Part shown: positions 1 through 5,765 of the stretch, piece after piece
Numbering within the stretch: the stretch's first letter is position 1
Layout: every line of letters starts with the position of its first letter
Source: Leucothrix mucor
GTDB lineage: Bacteria > Pseudomonadota > Gammaproteobacteria > Thiotrichales > Thiotrichaceae
Reading direction: 5' to 3'
Assembly: GCA_011322515.1 (NCBI GenBank)
Contig: DRMS01000429.1
Location: forward strand, 1-7,336
Length of the DNA stretch: 7,336 nt
Program-made: the position numbers and the translations under genes
The notes under the pieces: model-generated
The model's input: the letters and a program-made list of their open reading frames with translations, nothing else
Database searches by the model: none
What the model was told of the DNA's origin: nothing

Positions 1-96
1 AACAACCAATGTCATATAAGCAATAATTTCAGTTGGAATATCTTGATCAACTAATACAAATGTTCTGTTTATAACGGATTCTGTTGGTACAACATA
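1..96 (-). pseudogene. GNAT acetyltransferase fragment, probably broken, cut by window edge
   Basis: Read from 96 down to 1 on the minus strand, 32 codons are open and encode a stretch containing NRTFVLVDQDIPTEIIAYMT. The pattern of TFVLVD, a short polar turn, then an IxAYMTL strand resembles the core beta strands of GNAT-fold N-acetyltransferases, including the GNAT toxin type. The reading frame is closed upstream by TAA at 97-99, and no ATG, GTG or TTG lies between that stop and the motif, so this cannot be the start of an intact gene. A neighbouring frame just upstream reads LSKFTANMLYQQNPL, which would fit the preceding helix of such proteins, so a frameshift is plausible. The rest lies outside the window. 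The family call rests on a short motif only; chance similarity is possible. Confidence 0.38.
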
Positions 97-161
97 TTAG
101 CGGTAAATTTTGAAAGTTGCCTTTATTTACAGGACACTAGGGAAAACGACTAAACCTTCCC

Positions 162-336
162 ACTTTCCAAGCTAAAGGCCATATCGTTACCCACAAGCCT
201 GTAGAAGTTGCGATATAAGGCTATCGAAAAGTAATAATATTCCCCATTTTTACCACTATGATCAGTTAAACAAGCACTTATAAAATTAGTAGTTATACTT
301 GTGGGTAACGATATGACGTTAGGGATAGGGGAAAGT
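162..336. repeat. MITE-like unit bounded by long inverted repeats
   Basis: Positions 180-197 and 298-315 are a perfect 18-bp inverted repeat (CATATCGTTACCCACAAG and its complement), separated by 100 bp. Similarity continues outward with gaps: ACTTTCC at 162-168 matches the complement of 330-336, giving imperfect terminal repeats of about 36-39 bp around a unit of about 175 bp. No coding sequence is visible inside and no clear target duplication flanks it. It sits exactly at the 3' end of the lipoprotein gene, whose stop codon (336-338) touches its edge. It could be a small non-autonomous transposable element, or a large hairpin at the end of the ubiG operon. Apart from this unit and the GNAT fragment I see nothing else in 1-335. 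Confidence 0.6.
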
Positions 337-920
337 TAGTTAGTAAATTTTACCCAAGGGTATTTGGTATCGCGCTTAACAAAATTCCAATATAAATTGC
401 CAGAATTACGCCAAGGATCAAGTACAATTCCATCACGAACTTTCTTGCCTTTTGCTGAGACAACCAATGTGCTGTGTTCTTTCCAGTAATTACGTCTAAA
501 CGCTACCGCATGGTGAAAATCTAATGTTTTCAATGGTTTTCTTCCTAATTGCTTACCCATATCACGCGTCCACTGCCAGCATAAACCATTTTTACGATAG
601 CCATAGTTTACCAGTACGTTTTGTAGTAAGGGCGGTGAAACTAAACCGTATTGATTTGATAAAACCATTGGGTACATAACCCCTTCACGAGCGACAAAAT
701 GCGCTTCTTGTGGGTCAATATTTGGTCCTAATGTCATAATGGCTCTTTTTAATGCCATAATTTTATTTTGTTCGGATGAGGTGATTGCAGAAACAGTGGT
801 CAGTTTTTTCTTATTATCGTAACTCACACCCTTATAGCGAACACTAGTACATGCCGATAGCAGTAATAATGCGGTGAAAAGTATTACAATGCGTGAAATA
901 TTAGTGCGTGCAAATATCAT
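336..920 (-). CDS. Lipoprotein of unknown function, possible Cys-His-Asp hydrolase
   Basis: The 194-residue protein begins with a lipoprotein signal: a hydrophobic segment (about residues 10-20), then the lipobox LSAC with the lipidated cysteine at Cys24. It should therefore be anchored to a membrane facing the periplasm. I do not recognise the family. The mature part contains GLCWQW (Cys114), KEHSTLVV (His149) and VLDPWRNSG (Asp168). This order and the strand-like context are typical of papain-like or transglutaminase-like Cys-His-Asp triads, but catalytic activity is inference. The ATG lies 2 nt after the ubiG stop, and AAGGG within the last ubiG codons serves as ribosome binding site about 9 nt upstream, so the gene is almost certainly co-transcribed and probably translationally coupled with ubiG. 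The C-terminus ends at the border of an inverted-repeat unit, which may have altered the last residues. Confidence 0.85.
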   Translation of the reverse strand: MIFARTNISRIVILFTALLLLSACTSVRYKGVSYDNKKKLTTVSAITSSEQNKIMALKRAIMTLGPNIDPQEAHFVAREGVMYPMVLSNQYGLVSPPLLQNVLVNYGYRKNGLCWQWTRDMGKQLGRKPLKTLDFHHAVAFRRNYWKEHSTLVVSAKGKKVRDGIVLDPWRNSGNLYWNFVKRDTKYPWVKFTN

Positions 921-922
921 AT

Positions 923-1636
923 TTAGGAGCCCTTAGTAAAATGCATAAGATAGTTAACATCAACATCATTGCCTAGCTTATAACGTTTGAACAGTGGATT
1001 ATAAGTCATACCACTGACATCGTTTAATTCTAAGCCTTGAGATCTTGCCCATGCTTCTAATTCCGATGGGCGTATAAATTTTCCATATTCATGTGTGCCT
1101 TTCGGTAGCATGTTGAGCAAATATTCCGCGCCCACAATAGCAAAAGCAAAGGCTTTAGGGTTGCGGTTAATGGTTGAGAAGAAAACATGCCCATTAGGTT
1201 TGACTAATTTGCTACAGGCGGCAATAACGGAGTGGGGTGAAGGTACATGCTCTAGCATTTCCATGCAGGTGACGATATCGTATTGTCCCGCTTGTTGTTC
1301 TGCAATTTCTTCTGCGGTAATTTGCTGATAGTTAATATCAACTCCTGCTTCAAGGCTATGCAACTCGGCAACGGATAAAGGCGCTTCGCCCATGTCAATA
1401 CCTGTTACTTCAGCACCTTGTCGAGCAATGCTTTCAGACAAAATGCCGCCGCCACAACCAATATCGATCACTTTCTTGCCTTCCACTCCTCCTGATTTTT
1501 GCTCAATATAATGTAAGCGCAAGGGGTTAATATCATGTAAAGGCTTGAACTCGCTGTCCATATCCCACCAGCGATGCGCTAAGGTTGCAAATTTATCGAT
1601 TTCTTTGGCGTCAACATTGATACTTGTTGTTTGCAT
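923..1636 (-). CDS. ubiG: UbiG, ubiquinone biosynthesis O-methyltransferase
   Basis: UbiG catalyses both O-methylations of ubiquinone synthesis, on the polyprenyl-hydroxyphenol intermediate and on 3-demethylubiquinol, using S-adenosylmethionine. The 237-residue length fits the family (about 240 in E. coli). The N-terminal [14 protein letters not shown] and [13 protein letters not shown] (residues 12-41) are characteristic of UbiG. The SAM-binding motif I is VIDIGCGGG (56-64), followed by the acidic residue of the next strand in GIDMG (Asp81) and the methyltransferase motif CMEMLEHVP (124-132). [21 protein letters not shown] (152-172) and [14 protein letters not shown] (177-190) are also family hallmarks. 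The start at 1636 gives the expected N-terminus, though the ribosome binding site (GTGGAAA) is weak. It is the first gene of a two-gene operon with the lipoprotein; the usual neighbours gph or gyrA are not seen here. Confidence 0.97.
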   Translation of the reverse strand: MQTTSINVDAKEIDKFATLAHRWWDMDSEFKPLHDINPLRLHYIEQKSGGVEGKKVIDIGCGGGILSESIARQGAEVTGIDMGEAPLSVAELHSLEAGVDINYQQITAEEIAEQQAGQYDIVTCMEMLEHVPSPHSVIAACSKLVKPNGHVFFSTINRNPKAFAFAIVGAEYLLNMLPKGTHEYGKFIRPSELEAWARSQGLELNDVSGMTYNPLFKRYKLGNDVDVNYLMHFTKGS

Positions 1637-1669
1637 TTTGAGTTTCCACAGTTATTCATTAATTACGCT

Positions 1670-1698
1670 ATTATATAGCGATTAGATGCAATTAGGAA
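1670..1698 (-). promoter_or_regulatory. Candidate ubiG promoter
   Basis: On the minus strand a perfect TATAAT -10 lies at 1675-1670, with a poor -35 (TTCCTA, 1698-1693) 17 nt upstream. This would start transcription about 27 nt before the ubiG ATG. The -10 sits within a small palindrome at 1666-1680, CGCTAT and ATAGCG around 3 nt, which could be an operator or simply chance in AT-rich DNA. The region 1637-1800 separates divergent genes, so a promoter is expected here. Confidence 0.4.
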
Positions 1699-1800
1699 TT
1701 CTGATAAAATAAAGTCTATTAAGTCTTTTTTTAGTGTAAATTTAGAGTTTATAAAGTCAATCTTAACTTTACTATTAATTGATTGAGGTAACGGATTCTC

Positions 1801-2436
1801 ATGCTTCGTTTTATGATAGGTATATTTTTAGTACAAATAGCAACGATAGTCTTGATCTTTTTATCACCCGATTTAGAGGGCTATGCATGGTTGCGCCTTG
1901 CTTTTCCTCTTCTTATGGTGGATGTTTTTGCTGCTTTCTGGTTTCAATCCATTGCAAAAGATAAAAATAAAGATGAGCTAGCTAACCTTAAAGATGAGTA
2001 TGTCAAAGAAAAGACACAGCGCGAGGATTCTTATTCGGCAGAAAAAGCGAACTTAAATGATAACTATCTAAAAGAAAAAGCAAAGATACAACTAAATGCA
2101 GAGCGTGCTAAAACCAAGCTGGTTAAGCAAACACAGAAACAAATCGCGAGAGAAGCGAAAGTAACTCATAGTAAAGCAAATTTTAAAGTAGGCGCTACCT
2201 TTGCTGCCGCGATTGGAGTAGGCGCATTGATGCTACTGATTGAGTTATTTACGTTTGGCTTAATGACATTGACGACCGCAGGTGGTGCGATGGGGGGGTA
2301 TTATTTGCGTGCAAAGCGAGAGTCGAAAGGGGAAGCTTTGCTGAGCAAGGAACAATTAAAGGTGATTTCAGTGGATAAGGCAGGAGAGTCCCTCACAAAA
2401 GAGCGTAAATTGCTAGGTCGGCTGTTGGGAAGATAA
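1801..2436 (+). CDS. Membrane protein with central coiled coil, unknown function
   Basis: I do not recognise this 211-residue protein. It has four likely membrane segments in two pairs: residues about 5-22 and 32-50 at the N-terminus, and a long hydrophobic, glycine-rich stretch at about 128-169 (KVGATFAAAIGVGALMLLIE then FGLMTLTTAGGAMGGYYL) that can form two helices. Between them, residues 52-125 are highly charged, rich in Lys, Glu, Gln and Ala, and look like a continuous coiled coil. With two helices before the coil, the charged domain and the basic C-terminal tail (LTKERKLLGRLLGR) would lie on the same side, probably the cytoplasm. The ATG at 1801 has GAGG at 1785-1788, a spacing of 12, longer than ideal. 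It is divergent from ubiG and probably monocistronic, ending at the terminator at 2621-2660. A scaffold or stress-related role is conceivable but unsupported. Confidence 0.85.
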   Translation: MLRFMIGIFLVQIATIVLIFLSPDLEGYAWLRLAFPLLMVDVFAAFWFQSIAKDKNKDELANLKDEYVKEKTQREDSYSAEKANLNDNYLKEKAKIQLNAERAKTKLVKQTQKQIAREAKVTHSKANFKVGATFAAAIGVGALMLLIELFTFGLMTLTTAGGAMGGYYLRAKRESKGEALLSKEQLKVISVDKAGESLTKERKLLGRLLGR

Positions 2437-2440
2437 GGAC

Positions 2441-2606
2441 GTTTCCAAGTTTCAAGTAATGAACCTACCCCTGTTGCACATGTTTTTTGTTCCTGATTGG
2501 AGTCTATCAAAAGGTGGATAGTCGCTTTATACAAGGGTTGATGGGATTTAAGCAGGGGCAAAAAGGACACGTAAGATGGGGCGATTCATTGCTTGGAACT
2601 TCCCAT
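2441..2606. repeat. Repeat family E, copy 1 (about 165-bp imperfect hairpin element)
   Basis: This gene-free stretch is an imperfect palindrome. Its left end (AAGTTTCAAGTAATGAA, 2447-2463) is complementary, with two changes, to its right end (ATTCATTGCTTGGAACTT, 2584-2601). Similarity continues inward on both arms to about 2500 and 2536, leaving a loop of about 35-40 nt. The same element recurs at 5766-6090: GGAAGTTCCAAGCAATGA is shared exactly as an 18-mer (2586-2603 complement and 5766-5783), and the arms match at about 50 of 59 aligned positions once an insertion there is removed. It lies between the stop codon at 2436 and the terminator at 2621. Short open frames crossing it are not convincing genes. 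Confidence 0.75.
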
Positions 2607-2620
2607 GCCTGCTCAAAATA

Positions 2621-2660
2621 ACCCAGACAAAATTTTATTTTGTCTGGGTGCTTATTTTTT
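2621..2660 (+). terminator. Rho-independent terminator of the 1801-2436 gene
   Basis: ACCCAGACAAAAT (2621-2633) pairs perfectly with the complementary arm at 2637-2649, giving a 13-bp stem around a 3-nt TTT loop, followed by GCTTATTTTTT with a run of six T at 2655-2660. This is a strong intrinsic terminator on the plus strand. It is 185 nt after the last upstream stop codon, and repeat E lies in between, so transcripts should carry the hairpin element in their 3' tail. A weaker T-rich tail on the other side may allow some termination of minus-strand transcripts. Confidence 0.85.
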
Positions 2661-2690
2661 GTTTTGATATAGTTTTTCACATAAATAATT

Positions 2691-2773
2691 GCACCCTTCG
2701 ACTCCGCTCAGGGTACAGCTCCCTGAGCGGAGTCGAAGGGTGCGGAAATTTAATAAATGAATGTCTATAGAAG
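2691..2773. repeat. Repeat family P, copy 1 (perfect 23-bp-arm palindrome plus conserved flank)
   Basis: Arms 2691-2713 and 2721-2743 are perfectly complementary over 23 bp with a 7-nt loop (TACAGCT). The core ACCCTTCGACTCCGCTCAGG is of the REP-like palindrome type often seen between genes in many bacteria. Beyond the palindrome, 2743-2773 is a non-palindromic tail matching 5931-5961 at 29 of 31 positions (GGAAATTTAATAAATGAAT, then TCTATAG), so the repeated unit is larger than the hairpin. The hairpin has no T tract and is not a typical terminator. Confidence 0.85.
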
Positions 2774-2833
2774 CAAAGAGTTGACTAAAAAGTTAAAATA
2801 TAACGAAATGTCAATAGAAGCTAATTTAATCAA

Positions 2834-2867
2834 TGTTAGAATCCCCAACTTTTTAACTCTGTGGGGA
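2834..2867 (+). promoter_or_regulatory. Candidate extended -10 promoter and SD-sequestering hairpin
   Basis: TGTTAGAAT at 2834-2842 fits an extended -10 promoter (TGnTAnnaT) without a good -35. Just downstream, CCCCA (2843-2847) can pair with TGGGG (2862-2866), which contains the GGGGA Shine-Dalgarno sequence for the ATG at 2872. The leader could thus mask its own ribosome binding site. The stem is only 5 bp, so the effect may be weak, and both elements are predictions from sequence. Confidence 0.35.
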
Positions 2868-2871
2868 TAAA

Positions 2872-3165
2872 ATGAAACCTGATTTTTCAATATTACGTTG
2901 GGTAGCCTTGCTTGAAGGTTCTTCTTTAATTCTGTTGTTATTTGTAGCTATGCCGCTTAAATATTACTTTGGGCTACCTGAGGCGGTAAAAATTATTGGT
3001 CCGCTTCATGGTATATTGTTTCTCAGCTTTATCGTCCTATTATTCTCCCATGCGACTAAAAATGAACTGAGTCTATTGAAAACACTGGCAGGGTTTATGG
3101 CATCCTTTGTTCCCTTTGGAACTTTTGTGTTTAAAGCTAAGGTGCTAAAAGTATCTGCTCATTGA
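2872..3165 (+). CDS. DUF3817 family small integral membrane protein
   Basis: This 97-residue protein matches the layout of DUF3817: an N-terminal LRWVALLEGSSLILLLFVAM helix (residues 8-27), the conserved PLKYYFGLPEAV loop (28-39), a GPLHGILF motif opening the second helix (43-60), and a third helix (about 68-87) ending in GTFVFKAKVL. Length is typical for the family. The biochemical function of DUF3817 is not known; in longer relatives the domain is also found in membrane proteins of unclear role. The ATG at 2872 follows the strong SD GGGGA with a tight spacing of about 4 nt. thiO begins 65 nt downstream in the same direction and could be co-transcribed, unless the hairpin over the stop codon limits read-through. 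Confidence 0.88.
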   Translation: MKPDFSILRWVALLEGSSLILLLFVAMPLKYYFGLPEAVKIIGPLHGILFLSFIVLLFSHATKNELSLLKTLAGFMASFVPFGTFVFKAKVLKVSAH

Positions 3166-3186
3166 TCTATATTATGGATCAATGAG
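3158..3186 (+). other. Perfect 10-bp hairpin spanning the stop codon
   Basis: CTCATTGATC (3158-3167) is exactly complementary to GATCAATGAG (3177-3186) with a 9-nt loop, and the stem contains the TGA stop of the DUF3817 gene. No T tract follows, so it is not a standard intrinsic terminator. It may protect the 3' end of the upstream message or modulate read-through into thiO. Confidence 0.5.
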
Positions 3187-3230
3187 TATTGTCACAGATA
3201 AAGTGATATTTCATTTTTATAGGGAAAGCT

Positions 3231-4259
3231 ATGAATATAGCAATAGCAGGTGCTGGAATCTTAGGTCATATCACTGCATGGAGACTGCATCAACAAGGAC
3301 ATAATCTGACGATTTATGAAGCCGATGCAGAAGGTGAAAACTCAGGCGCTGCATGGACTGCGGCAGGTATGTTAACCCCTAATACAGAGCTAGATGCGCC
3401 TGAGGATGTGCTCGAAATGGGTTTGCGATCCTTAAAGCGCTGGCCTGATTTAATTGCTTCCCTACAAGATGGCATAAAATTTAATCGTGGTGGTTGTTGG
3501 GTCGTATCACACCGCGAGGATCAAGGCTCTTATCAGCATTTTCTTAACCATATTAAGCATAATAAAGTGGTTGATTCGGATAAAGTGCGCCACTGTGATC
3601 GTAGTGATTTAATGCGTGAACAACCTGCATTAAGTGAACACTTTAACCAAGCATTACATTTACCTGATGAGTGTTGGCTAAACCCAGAAGATGTGATGAA
3701 TAGTATAAAAAAGCAATTGCTTAAAGCAGGTGCTAACTGGCATATAAATACCCCTGTGCAACAATGCTTAGCGCATAAAATTATCACTGAAAATGAACAG
3801 CAGGATGGTTTTGACTGGGTGATTGATACCCGTGGTCTAGGCGCTATTGATGACTGGGCTGGTCTACGCGGGATTCGTGGCGAAGTATTAGTGATGCATG
3901 CGCCAGAGGTTGATATTAGCGCCTTAGTGCGCTTGATTCACCCGCGCTATACGCTCTATATTGTCCCGCGTCCTGATAATGTTTATATCTTGGGTGCAAC
4001 ACAAATTGAGTCTGATGATAAAGGGCCGATGAGTGTGCGTTCAGCATTAGAACTATTAAGCGCAGCTTATAGTATTCACTCAGGATTTGCCGAAGCGCGC
4101 ATTCTTGAGCTACGCACCAATTGCCGCCCCACCTTACCAGATCATCGACCCGCCATTACTATTCCAGAAGAAGGATTAATTCGTGCTAATGGATTGTATC
4201 GTCATGGTATTTTACTTGCGCCAGAAGTGGCTCACTTATTGATTGATAAAATTTCATAG
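3231..4259 (+). CDS. thiO: ThiO-type FAD-dependent glycine oxidase
   Basis: ThiO oxidises glycine with oxygen to iminoacetate (dehydroglycine), the C-N unit used by ThiG to build the thiamine thiazole ring. The 342-residue protein starts with the dinucleotide-binding fold IAIAGAGILG (GxGxxG at residues 7-12), with Glu30 at the end of the second strand to bind the FAD ribose. WTAAGML (42-48) is the conserved flavin-site segment of the family. The C-terminal half carries GLRGIRGEV (211-219), YIVPRPDNVYILGAT (243-257), RTNCRPTLPDHRP (295-307, candidate substrate arginine Arg299) and NGLYRHGILLAP (320-331, candidate Arg324), all typical of ThiO and DadA-like amine oxidases. The start is supported by AGGGA at 3221-3225. 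No thiS or thiG is present in the window and no TPP riboswitch is recognisable upstream. Another small D-amino-acid substrate cannot be excluded. Confidence 0.87.
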   Translation: MNIAIAGAGILGHITAWRLHQQGHNLTIYEADAEGENSGAAWTAAGMLTPNTELDAPEDVLEMGLRSLKRWPDLIASLQDGIKFNRGGCWVVSHREDQGSYQHFLNHIKHNKVVDSDKVRHCDRSDLMREQPALSEHFNQALHLPDECWLNPEDVMNSIKKQLLKAGANWHINTPVQQCLAHKIITENEQQDGFDWVIDTRGLGAIDDWAGLRGIRGEVLVMHAPEVDISALVRLIHPRYTLYIVPRPDNVYILGATQIESDDKGPMSVRSALELLSAAYSIHSGFAEARILELRTNCRPTLPDHRPAITIPEEGLIRANGLYRHGILLAPEVAHLLIDKIS

Positions 4260-4260
4260 A

Positions 4261-4306
4261 GACGTTCCTAAATTCATTACTTGAAACTTCCTTAATTTAT
4301 GGAACG
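4261..4306. repeat. Family E end remnant forming a hairpin after thiO
   Basis: TTCATTACTTGAAACTT (4273-4289) is the exact complement of 2447-2463 in repeat E copy 1, a 17-mer. It is preceded by GACGTTCC, which resembles GACGTTTCC at the left edge of copy 1, suggesting an E element whose middle has been deleted. The ends also pair: CGTTCC (4263-4268) with GGAACG, and TAAATT with AATTTA, with one bulged base, forming a hairpin of about 12 bp directly after the thiO stop codon. No T run follows. In the remaining intergenic stretch to 4388, TTGACA (4341-4346) is a perfect -35 but has no matching -10. Confidence 0.6.
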
Positions 4307-4388
4307 ATGGGTGATGCGTGGTTTGTGAAACTCAAGGCTATTGACATTGCTGGCCCCCGTTTTTCCAGCACAAACTTAGGTTTAACGA

Positions 4389-5714
4389 ATGAAAAAACAG
4401 CTTGTTTTCTTACTTATTATCAGCATTCTTAACAGTCCTTTATCTGCTGAAAATATGATGCAGGTGTACCGTCATGCACAACAAAATGATGCACAGACTA
4501 AAGCTTCTGAGGCGAATTATCGGGCAGTATTAGAGAAAAAACCACAAGCCCTATCAGGCTTAAAACCACAAATTAACTTAAGTGGTAGTGCAAGTTATAC
4601 AACCTTATTTTCTACTCGTGTTGCACATCGTCCTGATGATAAATCGGCTTTTTTAAATCTAGGGTACACTTTAAACCTGACCCAGCCACTTTATCGTAAA
4701 AGTGTTAATATTCAAATTGATCAGGTCGATGCAACTATTTCAAAGGCACGAGCCACCTTAGTCTTAGACCAGCAAAATCTTATTATTCGGGTTGCCGATG
4801 CCTATCTTGCTTATTTAAAAGCAAAAGATAATCTCAAGTTTGCCAAATTGGAAACCAAGGCGTTTAAGCGTCAGTTTATGCAAGTAAAAGCCTTTTTTGA
4901 TGCGGAACGCTCTGCCATCACCGATGTAAAAGAGGCACAGGCTCGCTATGATTTAGCGCGTTCGCGTGAAGTGAGTTCAGTACAGCAAATACAATTAGCC
5001 AAAGAAACTCTAAAAGCAATTTCGGGCTATTACTATAAGGATTTATTAGGCGCAGCAAACCGCATCCCCCTACTCTCCCCGAAGCCCAATAATATTAACG
5101 CATGGTCACAAGCAGCGGCAAAAAATAGCCCAAAAGTACAAATGGCAAAATATGCGGTTGCTGTAGCCGAGGAAAGCGTCAACCTTGCCCGTGCCAACAA
5201 AAGCCCAACTGTTGATTTATTTGCCCGTCACTCCACTAGTTCAACTTATGGAGAATCTAGTTTTGATCAGGACAAACTGGATGCAGTGATAGGAATACAA
5301 TTAAATATTCCCCTCTACACAGGAGGAAACACCGCATCTAAAATACGTGAAGCACGCCATAAGCTACAACAAGCACGCTATCTACTAGAAGCAGAAAAAC
5401 GTAATGCAATACAGCAAACAAGAGCTTCTTTTCTCACTATTACCACAGGCTTGTCACAGTTAAATGCGCTACAACAGGCGCTTAAATCAAATCAAATAGC
5501 AGCGCGAGCGACACAAACGGGGTTTGAAGTTGGCACACGTACCGCTGTGGATGTATTGCTATCGGTACGCGAAACCTTCCGCGCTCAACGCGACTACAGT
5601 AATGCGCGTTATGATTTTTTATTAAATACTTTAAAGCTAAAACAAGCAACGGGGATATTACGCATTCAGGATTTACAGGGGCTTTCTAATTTATTAACTA
5701 AGGCTATTCAATAA
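4389..5714 (+). CDS. tolC: TolC-family outer membrane efflux/secretion channel
   Basis: TolC-type proteins are trimeric outer membrane channels with a long periplasmic alpha-helical barrel, coupled to inner-membrane pumps or type I secretion ABC transporters. This 441-residue protein has a signal peptide (MKKQ, hydrophobic core, NSPLSA, predicted cleavage after Ala20) and the two-fold internal repeat of the family. The first half has LSGSASYTTLF and LTQPLY (97-102) at the first beta region, with long helices at about 110-225. The second half has VIGIQLNIPLYTGG (300-313), long helices at 318-375, and GFEVGTRTAVDVL (378-390), the hallmark turn. The length resembles the TIGR01844 type I secretion group. 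SD is TTAGG about 8 nt upstream. No membrane fusion protein or ABC/RND gene is adjacent, so its partner and substrate are unknown; the symbol denotes the family rather than proven orthology. Confidence 0.92.
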   Translation: MKKQLVFLLIISILNSPLSAENMMQVYRHAQQNDAQTKASEANYRAVLEKKPQALSGLKPQINLSGSASYTTLFSTRVAHRPDDKSAFLNLGYTLNLTQPLYRKSVNIQIDQVDATISKARATLVLDQQNLIIRVADAYLAYLKAKDNLKFAKLETKAFKRQFMQVKAFFDAERSAITDVKEAQARYDLARSREVSSVQQIQLAKETLKAISGYYYKDLLGAANRIPLLSPKPNNINAWSQAAAKNSPKVQMAKYAVAVAEESVNLARANKSPTVDLFARHSTSSTYGESSFDQDKLDAVIGIQLNIPLYTGGNTASKIREARHKLQQARYLLEAEKRNAIQQTRASFLTITTGLSQLNALQQALKSNQIAARATQTGFEVGTRTAVDVLLSVRETFRAQRDYSNARYDFLLNTLKLKQATGILRIQDLQGLSNLLTKAIQ

Positions 5715-5765
5715 AATAACCACATTAAGCTTGTAGGGAAACCATAGAGAGGATTGTCTTTATAA

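Noticed and set aside
1095..1328. Plus-strand ORF inside ubiG
   Set aside because: It is antisense to a fully conserved ubiG region and has no family resemblance.
1779..1964. Alternative ORF over the start of the membrane protein gene
   Set aside because: It is in another frame and lacks its own ribosome binding site; the 1801 frame gives coherent membrane helices and a coiled coil.
2301..2570. 89-codon minus-strand ORF
   Set aside because: It overlaps the 3' part of the coiled-coil membrane protein gene and repeat E, with no recognisable protein features.
2576..2770. 64-codon plus-strand ORF
   Set aside because: It runs through the end of repeat E, the terminator stem and both arms of palindrome P, has no supported ribosome binding site, and its peptide is the translation of the hairpins.
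2691..2773. CRISPR-like or terminator interpretation of the P palindromes
   Set aside because: The copies are 3 kb apart without regular spacers, and no T tract follows the stems.
3166..3230. TPP riboswitch before thiO
   Set aside because: The 65-nt leader is too short and lacks the conserved CTGAGA-type core.
3533..3787. Minus-strand ORF inside thiO
   Set aside because: It is a shadow of the thiO coding frame.
4341..4369. Perfect TTGACA -35 upstream of the TolC-family gene
   Set aside because: No acceptable -10 lies 16-18 nt downstream; the area instead holds a small GCTGG/CCAGC hairpin, so a promoter was not called.
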